From contig JBGAQU010000040.1 of the NCBI GenBank assembly GCA_044220535.1, positions 1 to 23,862 on the forward strand: a stretch of DNA of 23,862 nt. The letters are read 5' to 3'. A program made the position numbers and the translations under genes. Shown one piece after another: positions 1 to 7,734 of the stretch (positions are counted from its first letter, which is position 1; each line of letters opens with the position of its first letter). The notes beneath the pieces are model-generated. The model had not been told where the DNA came from. It ran no database searches and saw only the letters and a list, made by a program, of their open reading frames with translations. This DNA comes from JBDHTS01 sp044220535. GTDB lineage: Bacteria > Pseudomonadota > Alphaproteobacteria > Micavibrionales > Micavibrionaceae.

Positions 1-436
1 TGCCGATATCGTTGACCAGTTGCAGCTGGGTTTCCAGGTGATCGAGGTGGTGTTCTTCGTCGTTCAGGATGGAGATCAACAGGTCGCGGCTGACGTAATC
101 GGCGACGGCTTCGCAGTCCTTGATTGCGGTTTTCAGTTCAGGGATCGCCATCTGTTCGATTTTCATGTCGCATTCGATGACTTCGCGGACATTTTCGCCG
201 ATATGCAGCTTGCCGAGATCCTGCAAATTCGGGTGGCCTTCGATCAGGATGATGCGCTGGATCAGCTTATCCGCATGCTGCATTTCCTCGATGGATTCCT
301 TATATTCATGGCGGGCCATTTTGGTGGCACCCCAGTTTTCAAGGAGGCGTGCGTGGAGGAAATACTGGTTGATGGCGGTCAGCTCGTTCCGCAGAATCGC
401 GTTCAGGTGCTGGATAACTTTGGCGTCGCCTTTCAT
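1..436 (-). CDS. bfr: Bacterioferritin, 3' end cut off by the window edge
   Basis: Haem-containing ferritin that oxidises Fe(II) and stores ferric iron in a 24-subunit cytoplasmic shell. I translated it by hand from the ATG at 436: 145 residues are present, opening MKGDAKVIQHLNAILRNELT, a classic Bfr start. The ferroxidase ligands are all visible: E18, E51, H54, E94, E127 and H130. The haem ligand Met52 is present, so this is a true Bfr and not a haemless FtnA. The family is usually about 155-160 residues, so only the last 10-15 are missing. The start ATG overlaps the stop TGA of the upstream nicotinate phosphoribosyltransferase gene (ATGA, 436-433), so the two are probably co-translated. The identification is secure. 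Confidence 0.96.
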   Translation of the reverse strand, partial: MKGDAKVIQHLNAILRNELTAINQYFLHARLLENWGATKMARHEYKESIEEMQHADKLIQRIILIEGHPNLQDLGKLHIGENVREVIECDMKIEQMAIPELKTAIKDCEAVADYVSRDLLISILNDEEHHLDHLETQLQLVNDIG

Positions 437-1575
437 GGTGTCCTCTGATTGTTCTGTAACAGGTGTTCGCGGCCTACTTTTACCATCGGTTTGCCGTTAT
501 AGGCAATGATGTCGGCGGTGGCATAGGTTTCCGACCATTTGTCCGGCAGGAAGGAACCGGTGCCGACAATGTCCAGCGGCGCTTTGGCGCGCGCCATGAC
601 CTTGCATTTGGCGGGACCGAAGCCGGACGACCCTACCAGTTTTACGTTAGGGAAGCCCGCTTCATTCAAGGCTTCGCGCATGCGCCAGATGGCGGCGGCG
701 GATACGCCGGGGCCAAGCAGATGTCTGCGTTCATCGTCGGCCAGATAATCGCGGATAACATTAGGAATGTGACGCTCCAGCACTTTGTATGATTCCTGCG
801 GCCCCAGGCTTTCAAGATAACGGCCGCCATGGGTGTCGAGACGCAGGGAGAGTTTGCCGCTGTCCGCCAGTTCAGGAAAGCGTTTCGCCACGGCAATGCC
901 GTCGGTGATTTCCTTGCCGAAATAATCGACCAGAACGGTGAGCGGCTGGTCTGGGAACTGTTCATGGAACATTTCTGCGGCGCGGACGGTTGAACCGGCA
1001 TAGCCGATCAGCGCGTGCGGCATGGTGCCCAGGCCTTCCTTGTTACCAAAGAAATGCGCGGCGCGATCGGTGGAATTGCCCATGAAGCCTTTCGCGCCGA
1101 CTTCTTTTTTTGCACGGTTGCTGCCCACCGAAGCGGCATAGGCCATCAGGTCGACCATTTCCGGACCGGCGCAATGGCGTGCGCCCATATCGATGAAAGG
1201 AAGATGCGGAAGGGCCGAGCACATTTCGGCGGCGTTATAGGCGGCGACGCAGGCAGGCCCCAATTTCTGGAGCAGTTGCGTTTCCAGTTCCGCGAGTTTG
1301 GTCATGGGGCCGGTGATATACATCATCGGGTCACCCGCGCCGATCAGGTCGCCTTCGGCGCAGCATGGATCGACATCGGCCTTAAATCCCATTTCCTTTT
1401 CCGCCTGATGCAGAAAATCAAGAGCCAGTTCCGGCGCGAAGACGACGGGGCGGCGGATAAAAATGGCATAGGTCACGGTCTGGTCGCCATTCGCTTCGAC
1501 AATACGCCTTGTGCGGCTGAAATATTTGTCTGTACTGGCAGCTACAGCAGTTTCAAATTCGTTGGACATCGCCAT
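433..1575 (-). CDS. pncB: Nicotinate phosphoribosyltransferase
   Basis: Joins nicotinate to PRPP to give nicotinate mononucleotide, the entry step of the Preiss-Handler NAD salvage pathway in the cytoplasm. The 380-residue product shows the NAPRTase family pattern: a quinolinate/nicotinate PRTase-like barrel with KGFMGNSTDRAAH at about 162-174, GTMPHALIGYAG at 183-194 (His187 is the likely catalytic/phosphorylated His region), LVGSSGFGPAK at 313-323 and VGTGSFLPDKW at 337-347, then a conserved C-terminal TADIIAYNGKPMVKVGR. The start could be Met1 (1575) or Met3 (1569); a GGGA-type site lies just upstream of either. It is the first gene of a two-gene unit with bfr, sharing an ATGA stop/start. 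No frameshift or missing block is seen. NAMPT-like substrate preference cannot be excluded from sequence, but the neighbourhood gives no support for it. Confidence 0.92.
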   Translation of the reverse strand: MAMSNEFETAVAASTDKYFSRTRRIVEANGDQTVTYAIFIRRPVVFAPELALDFLHQAEKEMGFKADVDPCCAEGDLIGAGDPMMYITGPMTKLAELETQLLQKLGPACVAAYNAAEMCSALPHLPFIDMGARHCAGPEMVDLMAYAASVGSNRAKKEVGAKGFMGNSTDRAAHFFGNKEGLGTMPHALIGYAGSTVRAAEMFHEQFPDQPLTVLVDYFGKEITDGIAVAKRFPELADSGKLSLRLDTHGGRYLESLGPQESYKVLERHIPNVIRDYLADDERRHLLGPGVSAAAIWRMREALNEAGFPNVKLVGSSGFGPAKCKVMARAKAPLDIVGTGSFLPDKWSETYATADIIAYNGKPMVKVGREHLLQNNQRTP

Positions 1576-1680
1576 TGTTTCATCCCGGCTTATTTTCCAA
1601 ATATGTTGCGACCATAATAGGTTTTGGTGACCGGGGATAGTCCCGACGTTTTTACGATCTAGCTCAATTCTGATGCTATT

Positions 1681-2031
1681 ATGAAATCTATTATTTACAC
1701 TATCGGTTATGAAGGCGTTACGGCGGATGGCATCCGTTATATCGGGCTAAAAGGGCTGGGCACGCCTGCGGAAGGACGGGTAGTCGCGAAAAAAGGGTTA
1801 ATGCAGACTTTGCGTCGCATTTATTCTGAACATTTCACGGCAGACGATGCGAAAAGAGATTTTGCAACGGCCCTGGATGTCGCCAGGAAAGAGTCTGCTT
1901 GCCTGTTATGTTTCGAACATGATGAGCGATGCTGCCACCGGCTGATCGTCGCGGAGCGTATGGCTGAGCAGGCCGGATTTGAAATCTGGCATTTGAACCC
2001 TGCAATGCCGCTTTTCACAACTGTGCGTTAA
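1681..2031 (+). CDS. DUF488 family protein lacking an internal block
   Basis: Function unknown; DUF488 proteins are small soluble proteins with a conserved IYTIGYEG start and a C-terminal CFE...CHR motif. Both are present here: IIYTIGYEG at about residues 4-12 and CFEHDERCCHRLIVAE at about 79-94, plus the LGTPAEGR motif at about 26-33. In ordinary family members roughly 35-40 residues separate the GYEG motif from the IRYIxLxxLGTP motif, including the arginine/proline-rich segment that normally reads IDVRxxPxSR. Here GYEGVTADGIRY joins them directly, so an in-frame internal deletion is likely. The protein is 116 residues. The ATG at 1681 has no good Shine-Dalgarno. Its stop overlaps the convergent gene's stop by four bases (TTAA). 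It may be non-functional. Confidence 0.7.
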   Translation: MKSIIYTIGYEGVTADGIRYIGLKGLGTPAEGRVVAKKGLMQTLRRIYSEHFTADDAKRDFATALDVARKESACLLCFEHDERCCHRLIVAERMAEQAGFEIWHLNPAMPLFTTVR

Positions 2032-2384
2032 CCAAGCCGGAACGCGGGGAAGATTTCGGCGATAAGGGGTAGGGATTCAACAGCAAAAGGCGCATTTGGG
2101 GTGTTGCCGATTTTAGCGCCTTCGGTAAACGCGTAGCTGATAACCTGCTGAAGGTGCAAATGCTCGCTGCCAATGTCCAGTTTTGCCAAAGGACGCACAT
2201 AGTCAGGCTTGAACACGCCTTCATGTGTTTCATTAGCCAATTTGAAAACAGCGGCCAAAGCTTCACGCAAAATTTCTTCCTGGTTCAGAGGAGAATGGAC
2301 CTTATCTTTGCCTAGGGAAAACGTTATCACCGAGCCATTATCACGCAGATAACGATATTTGAAGGGCATTTTTACGCCGTTCAT
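2028..2384 (-). CDS. Hypothetical protein coupled to DAHP synthase
   Basis: A 118-residue soluble protein that I do not recognise. It has no signal peptide, no membrane segment and no cysteine cluster. It opens MNGVKMPFKYRYLRDNGSVI and has a helical middle (about 33-55) and a short hydrophobic C-terminus. It is believable as a gene because its ATG (2384) overlaps the TGA of the DAHP synthase gene in an ATGA junction, and a perfect GGAGG lies seven bases upstream, inside the last codons of that gene. Its stop overlaps the convergent DUF488 gene by four bases. Coupling suggests production in step with the shikimate-pathway enzyme, but no role can be read from the residues. Confidence 0.65.
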   Translation of the reverse strand: MNGVKMPFKYRYLRDNGSVITFSLGKDKVHSPLNQEEILREALAAVFKLANETHEGVFKPDYVRPLAKLDIGSEHLHLQQVISYAFTEGAKIGNTPNAPFAVESLPLIAEIFPAFRLG

Positions 2385-3766
2385 TCTGCTGCCTCCATTT
2401 GCATTCGAGTTTTTTCCGCTCGCACCATCTTTAACTCATCCGCGACCAGAAACGCCATTTCCAGCGCCTGGTTGGCATTTAGCCTTGGGTCGCAATGAGT
2501 GTGATAGCGATTGGACAGGTCTTCATCGCCAATCTTTTCCGCACCGCCGGTGCATTCGGTGACGTCCTGGCCGGTCAGTTCCAGGTGGATGCCGCCGGGG
2601 TGGGTGCTTTCGTTTTTGTGGACGGCGAAGAAGCCTTTCACTTCCGCCAGCACATGATCGAATTTGCGGGTTTTGTAACCGCTGGCGCTGGTCATGGTGT
2701 TGCCGTGCATGGGATCGCAGGACCAGACGACGGTGCGGCCTTCTTCCTTCACCTTGCGGACGAGGGGCTTAAGTTTCTGCTCCACCTTGTCATGGCCCAT
2801 GCGGGCGATCAGGGTCAGGCGGCCGGGGTCGTTATCGGGGTTCAGGATATCGATCAGGCGCAGCAGGTCGTCCGGGTTTAAATCCGGCGGGCATTTCAGG
2901 CCGATCGGGTTTTTGATGCCGCGGGCGAATTCCACCTGTGCGTCTTCCGTCTTATTCGTGCGCGCACCGATCCACAGGAAATGGGCGGAGGTCGCGTACC
3001 AGTCGCCGGTCAGGGAGTCGACGCGGGACAAAGCCTGTTCATAGGGCAGAAGCAGGGCTTCGTGGCTGGTGTAAAAATCCGTCTGACGGACAATTTCAGG
3101 CACCTTATCGCCGGTGACGCCGCAGGCCGCCATAAAGGACAATGCTTCATCAACGCGGTTCGCCATGTCTTCGTAACGCGCGCCGAGCGGGCTGTCTTTC
3201 ACAAAGTCGAGATTCCATTTATGGACGCGGTGCAGGTCAGCGTAACCGCCATAGGCGAAAGCGCGCAGCAGGTTCAGCGTGGCGGCCGACTGGTTATAGG
3301 CGCGAACCATACGATCTGGATCTGGGATGCGAGTCTTTTCATCGAATTCATAGCCGTTGATGATGTCGCCGCGATAGGCGGGCAAAGTGACGCCGTTTTT
3401 GGTTTCGGTGTCGCTGGAGCGCGGTTTTGCGAACTGCCCGGCCATGCGACCGATTTTCACGACTGGCAGCGATCCGGCGAAGGTCATGACCAGCGCCATC
3501 TGCAGCAGCAGGCGGAAAGAGTCGCGGATCTTGTTCGCGCCGAATTCGGCGAAGCTTTCGGCGCAATCCCCGCCCTGGAGCAGGAAGCCATCACCCATGG
3601 CGACCTTGGCCAGGCCGGCCTGAAGGTTGCGCGCTTCCCCCGCGAAGACCAGCGGTGGCATGCTGGCCAGCGTGGTTTCCGCCCGTTTCAGGGCCGTTTC
3701 GTCGGGGTAATCCGGCATCTGGCGGGCGGTCTTGCCGCGCCAGCTTTCGGGGGTCCAGGTGGTCAT
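2381..3766 (-). CDS. aroG: Class II 3-deoxy-7-phosphoheptulonate (DAHP) synthase
   Basis: Condenses phosphoenolpyruvate with erythrose 4-phosphate, the first step of the shikimate pathway to aromatic amino acids. The 461-residue length fits the class II (plant/mycobacterial/phzC-like) family. Metal ligands of the family are visible: Cys68 in LLQGGDCAESF, His354 in DPMHGN, Glu396 in HLELTG and Asp426 in HCDPRLN. Substrate-binding stretches KPRSSDTE (114-121) and RGDIINGYEF (132-141) are intact. I chose the ATG at 3766, with GGAG upstream, over an in-frame TTG at 3823, because the product then begins MTTWTPESWRGK, the usual start of this family. No regulatory ACT domain is present. The gene overlaps the next by ATGA. 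Feedback control is not readable. Confidence 0.95.
   Translation of the reverse strand: MTTWTPESWRGKTARQMPDYPDETALKRAETTLASMPPLVFAGEARNLQAGLAKVAMGDGFLLQGGDCAESFAEFGANKIRDSFRLLLQMALVMTFAGSLPVVKIGRMAGQFAKPRSSDTETKNGVTLPAYRGDIINGYEFDEKTRIPDPDRMVRAYNQSAATLNLLRAFAYGGYADLHRVHKWNLDFVKDSPLGARYEDMANRVDEALSFMAACGVTGDKVPEIVRQTDFYTSHEALLLPYEQALSRVDSLTGDWYATSAHFLWIGARTNKTEDAQVEFARGIKNPIGLKCPPDLNPDDLLRLIDILNPDNDPGRLTLIARMGHDKVEQKLKPLVRKVKEEGRTVVWSCDPMHGNTMTSASGYKTRKFDHVLAEVKGFFAVHKNESTHPGGIHLELTGQDVTECTGGAEKIGDEDLSNRYHTHCDPRLNANQALEMAFLVADELKMVRAEKTRMQMEAAE
2392..2396 (-). promoter_or_regulatory. Shine-Dalgarno inside the DAHP synthase coding end
   Basis: GGAGG on the minus strand, seven bases before the ATG at 2384. 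It is embedded in the codons for the final Met-Glu-Ala of the DAHP synthase and supports the start of the small coupled gene. Confidence 0.6.
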
Positions 3767-3888
3767 CTCTGTGGTTCTCCGCAATGCAGCATGATGTTTA
3801 AGCAATTTACCGATAAAATTCAAGAAATCGTTATGATGAACGCTTGTTTCTCCAAATAGGGTAATTTACAAAATAATGCTTATTTATT

Positions 3889-3893
3889 GGAGG
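3889..3893 (+). promoter_or_regulatory. Shine-Dalgarno of the small membrane protein
   Basis: GGAGG eight bases before the ATG at 3902 and eleven before the ATG at 3905. It fixes the start of the 98-residue gene at one of these two codons rather than at the TTG at 3887. Confidence 0.65.
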
Positions 3894-3901
3894 ATACAAA
3901 C

Positions 3902-4198
3902 ATGATGACTGAAGCGGAAATCGATTTCTTGAAATGCAAGGCACAGATTGATTTTACTTACGCCGCTATAGCAGGCTCGGCTTTTTTGTATGATCTGGCT
4001 TTAAGTGCAGTTATCGGAAAACATGCGATTCTGTCACTTGCGGCTACGGTAGCAGCAGGCGTTGCTGCCAAGTTTGCGCTTGATGGCATCTCTCATCAAT
4101 CATTGGCGACCTGCCATGAAAAAAGAAACGAGGAGTTTAGGCAGCACGGTATTACGGAAGCGGATGTGACGCATCCTGCCTATTCTATTATCGCTTAA
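3902..4198 (+). CDS. Small hypothetical membrane protein
   Basis: A 98-residue protein I cannot assign to a family. A soluble amino end (MMTEAEIDFLKCKAQIDF) is followed by two closely spaced hydrophobic stretches at about 19-38 and 42-60, then a charged tail with HEKRNEEFRQH and a short C-terminus. This predicts a two-span inner-membrane hairpin with both ends on the same side, or a loosely membrane-bound protein. The start is supported by a perfect GGAGG. The gene is transcribed divergently from the DAHP synthase gene across about 135 bases, and its 3' end overlaps the convergent acyltransferase gene by 11 bases. Nothing indicates transfer. Confidence 0.6.
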   Translation: MMTEAEIDFLKCKAQIDFTYAAIAGSAFLYDLALSAVIGKHAILSLAATVAAGVAAKFALDGISHQSLATCHEKRNEEFRQHGITEADVTHPAYSIIA

Positions 4199-5075
4199 AC
4201 TCTTTTTCCGCCCGTTCCGACCATCGTCTGTGCAGCCATAGCCACTGGCCGGGGCGGTCGCGGATCCAGTCTTCCAGATGTTTGTGGGCGGTGGCGATGA
4301 CGGCTTCGACCGGCAGGTTCTGGCCGGAGGCGTCGACGCAGGGGATATCGACGGTTGTGATGCGGAAGTTTGGGCCGTCCAGGCGTTCCAGCCTGGCCAT
4401 GACCAGCGGGCATTTGAATTTCTGGGCCAGCTGCACGAAGGCCGGGGATGTCATGGCGGGGCGGCCAAAGAACAAAGCCGGGATGCCTTCATTATATTTC
4501 TGGTCGATCAGTATGCCGATATGGCGGCCGTCTTTGAGCGACCGCATGATGTCGCGCGCGCCGGATTGGGATTTGGGCATGGCGCGGAGTTCGGGGGCGA
4601 TCTGCCGGGATTTTTTCAGCAACGTATCGGCCCAGGGATTGTTCGGCGCGCGGTAGACAAGGTCAAGTTCAAAACCACCCTGGACATAGGCGGCGGGGCC
4701 TGCGACTTCCCAATTCGCGAGATGACCGGCGATGACGATGCCGGGTTGGTTGTCCGTTCCGATTATCTTTACGCGGTCAAGGTTTACGATCTGCGTCCGG
4801 TCGCGGGCGATTTCGGTGAGGTGGGGATATTCGCCCATGACCCTGCCCAGATTGTCCCACATCTCCGTGATGACTTTCCGGCATTGTTGATCATCGAGAT
4901 CCGGCATGGCTGCTTTAAGGTTGGCGATTGCTTTTCGCGAGGCGGCGAGGCGGGGGCCGACCAGGCGACCGACCCATCCTCCGAGTGCCGATGCCTTTTC
5001 AACGCCCAGCGCTAATGAAACTGAAAAAAACATTTTTAAAACAATGTATTCAACGATGTATTTAATCTTTTTCAT
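4188..5075 (-). CDS. LpxL/HtrB-type lipid A acyltransferase
   Basis: Inner-membrane acyltransferase of the LpxL/LpxM/HtrB family, which adds a secondary acyl chain from acyl-ACP to Kdo2-lipid IVA. The 295-residue length is normal. A hydrophobic amino-terminal helix (about 8-24) is the usual membrane anchor. The catalytic H-x4-E motif is present as HLANWE at 118-123. Further family signatures are DQKYNEGIPALFFGRPA at about 191-207 and GQWLWLHRRW near the C-terminus. It is the last gene of waaA-lpxK-acyltransferase, and its ATG overlaps the lpxK stop (ATGA). The context strongly supports a lipid A role. Which acyl position it modifies cannot be told, so I give no symbol. Confidence 0.9.
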   Translation of the reverse strand: MKKIKYIVEYIVLKMFFSVSLALGVEKASALGGWVGRLVGPRLAASRKAIANLKAAMPDLDDQQCRKVITEMWDNLGRVMGEYPHLTEIARDRTQIVNLDRVKIIGTDNQPGIVIAGHLANWEVAGPAAYVQGGFELDLVYRAPNNPWADTLLKKSRQIAPELRAMPKSQSGARDIMRSLKDGRHIGILIDQKYNEGIPALFFGRPAMTSPAFVQLAQKFKCPLVMARLERLDGPNFRITTVDIPCVDASGQNLPVEAVIATAHKHLEDWIRDRPGQWLWLHRRWSERAEKEFKR

Positions 5076-6052
5076 GAGTGTTTTTCTTTTATAAAGTTAA
5101 AAACCTGTTTTTCATTTTTAAATGAAAGTCTTATTGGCAAAAATTCAACTTTTGATTTTGCTTTAAAAAAATCCGGCAAGCGTATGAAATCTTTTTCAGT
5201 TGTAATAAAAAACGCGTTTTTTTCTGCAGCTGCGTTCTTCAAGGACGATAATTCATCCGTGCTGAATATATGATGATCGGGATAAGCGCGTCGTTCGACG
5301 ATTTTCAAACCGGCCTGAGTCAGTGTTTCGAAAAACTTTTCGGGACGGGCGATCCCTGTGAAGGCAATGTAATCCTGATTATCCGGCACGGTGGCGGATG
5401 GTTCGATTTGCGCTTCAAAAACCGGCCAGTCGCCTAACAGGGAGCGGATGTTGCTTTTATCCTGACCGATCAGAATAAAAGCGTCGGCCAGGGCCAGGCC
5501 GTCTTTCAATGGCGTCCGCAATGGTCCGGCGGGCAGCATCCTTCCGTTGCCGAAGCCCGCCGCGCCGTCGATAACGACCAGTTTCAGGGTTTTGGTCAGG
5601 CCGGTGTTATGCAGCCCGTCATCCATGATGATGATGCCGGCGCCGTTTTGTTCGGCCAGGCGTGCGCCCGCCGCGCGGTCCGCCGCGACGATGGTGGGCG
5701 CCATGCGGGCCAGCAACAGCGGTTCATCGCCGACATCCGCCGCTGTGTGAATGGAGGGATCAACCATGACCGGACCCCGCAGTCCTCCGCCATAGCCGCG
5801 GGTCAGGAAGACAGGGCGGCTTGCGGGATCATTCCGTTTGATCATATCTGCAATGGCAAGCGCCGCCGGCGTCTTGCCGCCGCCACCCGCGACCAGATTG
5901 CCGATGCAGAGAACTGGCAGTGTGGATATATAGGGTTTGCCAAGGCGCTGATGGATCAGATGCAAGATGGCGTAGAGCCATGACAAAGGCAGCAACAGCG
6001 CCGACCAGAGTGACGGTTCACTATACCAGAAGCGCGGCGTGGTCAGGCGCAT
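5072..6052 (-). CDS. lpxK: Tetraacyldisaccharide 4'-kinase
   Basis: Phosphorylates the 4' position of the tetraacyl disaccharide 1-phosphate to give lipid IVA, at the cytoplasmic face of the inner membrane. The product has 326 residues. An amino-terminal hydrophobic segment (about 15-33) is the membrane-associated helix typical of LpxK. The P-loop reads GNLVAGGGGKTP at 51-62; the family form is GNLxxGGxGKTP. DDGLHN at 144-149 matches the conserved acidic DDGxQ/H motif. It overlaps waaA upstream by ten bases and the acyltransferase downstream by four, so the three are probably translationally coupled. The carboxy-terminal third (about 5,080-5,300) is visibly more AT-rich than the rest but still in frame. 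Confidence 0.95.
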   Translation of the reverse strand: MRLTTPRFWYSEPSLWSALLLPLSWLYAILHLIHQRLGKPYISTLPVLCIGNLVAGGGGKTPAALAIADMIKRNDPASRPVFLTRGYGGGLRGPVMVDPSIHTAADVGDEPLLLARMAPTIVAADRAAGARLAEQNGAGIIIMDDGLHNTGLTKTLKLVVIDGAAGFGNGRMLPAGPLRTPLKDGLALADAFILIGQDKSNIRSLLGDWPVFEAQIEPSATVPDNQDYIAFTGIARPEKFFETLTQAGLKIVERRAYPDHHIFSTDELSSLKNAAAEKNAFFITTEKDFIRLPDFFKAKSKVEFLPIRLSFKNEKQVFNFIKEKHS

Positions 6053-7338
6053 GCGGGCAGGTCCCGCTTGCTGAAAGATGCCAGCATGGGCTCAAGTTGC
6101 GCCAGCACGGTTTCCACAATCTGGTGTTGATCTTCGGTAAAGCGAAGGCCGTTTTGGCTTAGGGTTTCGCGTGCGGTGGTATCGCCCAGCAGGCGGCGCA
6201 GTGCGTTCAGGAATTCATCTTCTGTCTTCACCTGCATCACAGCACCCGCATCCTGCATATCCTGATAAACCTGTGTCTGGTTCTGAACATGCGGGCCATA
6301 GAGAACGGCGCAGCCGAGGCGGGCGGGTTCGATGGGGTTGTGACCGCCGCCGCCATCATCGCTGAACGACCGCCCAACGCAGGCGACGGGACAGAGCGTA
6401 TAGAACAGTCCCAGCTCGCCCAGTGTGTCGGCGATATAAACCTGGTCGTCCGGTTCGGGCAGAGACGCGCGGGAACGCAGGCAGGCTTTCAGGCTTTCTG
6501 CGGCGATGGTTTCAAGAATGGCTTCGCGCCGTTCGGGATGGCGCGGCACGATGACAGTGAGAAGATCAGGGAAATCACTCAGCAGCTTTTTATGCAGGCG
6601 GCAGGCCAGTCCTTCCTCCCCCGCATGCGTGCTGGCATACAGCCAGACGGGACGGCTTCTGATACGCGTCTTGAGTGCGGCCAAGGCAGCGGGATCAAAG
6701 GGCAAGGGGGCAGCACCGTATTTCAGGTTGCTGGTGACATGCACGTTGCGCGCGCCCAGGGCTTCGAACCGCGTCTGGTCCTGTGCCGTCTGCGCCAGGA
6801 TGATCGAGAAGGCCGACAGGATTTTTCCTGGCATGGCGCCCGCAAGTTTCCAGCGTTTAAAAGACCGGTCGGACAGGCGGGCGTTGATGAGCGCGACGGG
6901 TATGCGGCGATTGTTGATTTCACTCAGCATCAGCGGCCAGAGTTCCGATTCCATCCAGAACACGGCGTCGGGCAGCCAGTGATCGAGAAACGCCTGCACC
7001 CATTCGGGATGGTCGAGCGGGTAGAATTGATGGATGACGGAATCAGGCAACCGACCGCGCAGGAGGGCGGCGGACGTCACGGTTCCGGTGGTCACGAGGA
7101 TGTGCAGATCGGGATATCGTTTCAGAAGAGCATCGATCAGGACCAGGGTCGATTGCGCCTCCCCCACGCTGGCGGCATGAAACCAGGCCAGTTGCCCTTT
7201 GGGACGGAACCGAGAGGCCTGGCCCATGCGTTCGCGCATACGGGTGCGGTCTTCCTTCCCGCTGGAGACACGGTGGTTCAGAAGGCGGCTGAGAAGGGGG
7301 CCGCTTATGCCCATGATTTTTCTATATAATTCCAGCAT
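6043..7338 (-). CDS. waaA: 3-deoxy-D-manno-octulosonic acid (Kdo) transferase
   Basis: Transfers Kdo from CMP-Kdo to lipid IVA, at the inner membrane. The product has 431 residues, the expected length. A GT-B fold is implied by two halves. The amino half carries FHAASVGE at 53-60, with the catalytic Glu60, and FWMESELWP at about 127-135. The carboxy half carries WLYASTHAGEE (232-242), VPRHPERR (264-271) and the CMP-Kdo-binding GGHNPIEPA (331-339). The amino-terminal hydrophobic anchor is weak but present at 8-20. It is first in a tight three-gene operon and divergent from a small plus-strand gene; the 96-base gap should hold both promoters. Whether it adds one or two Kdo units is not readable. 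Confidence 0.95.
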   Translation of the reverse strand: MLELYRKIMGISGPLLSRLLNHRVSSGKEDRTRMRERMGQASRFRPKGQLAWFHAASVGEAQSTLVLIDALLKRYPDLHILVTTGTVTSAALLRGRLPDSVIHQFYPLDHPEWVQAFLDHWLPDAVFWMESELWPLMLSEINNRRIPVALINARLSDRSFKRWKLAGAMPGKILSAFSIILAQTAQDQTRFEALGARNVHVTSNLKYGAAPLPFDPAALAALKTRIRSRPVWLYASTHAGEEGLACRLHKKLLSDFPDLLTVIVPRHPERREAILETIAAESLKACLRSRASLPEPDDQVYIADTLGELGLFYTLCPVACVGRSFSDDGGGGHNPIEPARLGCAVLYGPHVQNQTQVYQDMQDAGAVMQVKTEDEFLNALRRLLGDTTARETLSQNGLRFTEDQHQIVETVLAQLEPMLASFSKRDLPACA

Positions 7339-7434
7339 AACCGCAGGTTGATAACATAATATTAGGATTATCTGTGATACTTTAAAGCTATAGGTCTTTA
7401 CAAGGCCTTTGGTAAAGAAACAAGCTTTTCAGGC

Positions 7435-7734
7435 ATGTTTTGGGGCAGTGAATTGGGTCAGGATACACATATTGCCACGCCTTTGCGCCGCAAGCTGCAG
7501 CAGGATATCCTGACGCAGATGCGGGAAGCGCGCAGCCAGATCGACCCTGCCGTCCTGCAACAGGCGCGGGATGCCATCCTCAATGTTCGCAATTCGGACA
7601 CGGGTGATGAACCGGTCGACAAGGCGAAAACCCTGACCATGGTGAAGGAATATCTTTCATTGATGCGTGACAACAAGGTTTTGTGCCATAAGGTGGGCGG
7701 GATGATTGAACCGCAAGGCCTGCCGGTTAAATAA
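7435..7734 (+). CDS. Hypothetical 99-residue protein
   Basis: A small soluble, mostly helical protein that I do not recognise. It has a run of charged amphipathic helix at about 17-48 (PLRRKLQQDIL, ARSQIDPAVLQQARDAIL) and another at about 60-82. It has no signal peptide, no membrane span, and a single cysteine near the end. The ATG at 7435 has only a weak CAGG ahead of it. It is divergent from waaA, and its last eight bases overlap the convergent etfB gene. The frame is open over its full length and codon choice resembles the neighbours, so I take it as real with moderate certainty. Confidence 0.55.
   Translation: MFWGSELGQDTHIATPLRRKLQQDILTQMREARSQIDPAVLQQARDAILNVRNSDTGDEPVDKAKTLTMVKEYLSLMRDNKVLCHKVGGMIEPQGLPVK

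Noticed and set aside
3767..3823. Longer DAHP synthase start at TTG 3823
   Set aside because: The ATG at 3766 has a GGAG site and gives the normal family start; the extra 19 residues match nothing expected.
2981..3859. Long plus-strand open frame of 292 codons opposite the DAHP synthase gene
   Set aside because: It is antisense to a perfectly conserved enzyme gene. Its residues look like reverse-frame translation (rich in Gly, Ala, Arg, His and Phe with no domain), and no ribosome site precedes it.
6289..7329. Plus-strand open frame of 346 codons opposite waaA
   Set aside because: It is a shadow of the waaA coding strand with no recognisable motif. The frame is open only because of the GC-rich codon pattern on the other strand.
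7396..7417. CTTTAC...GTAAAG interrupted inverted repeat in the waaA divergent region
   Set aside because: Only six outer bases pair and the centre is out of register. No T-run follows and it is not placed like a known operator, so it is probably chance.
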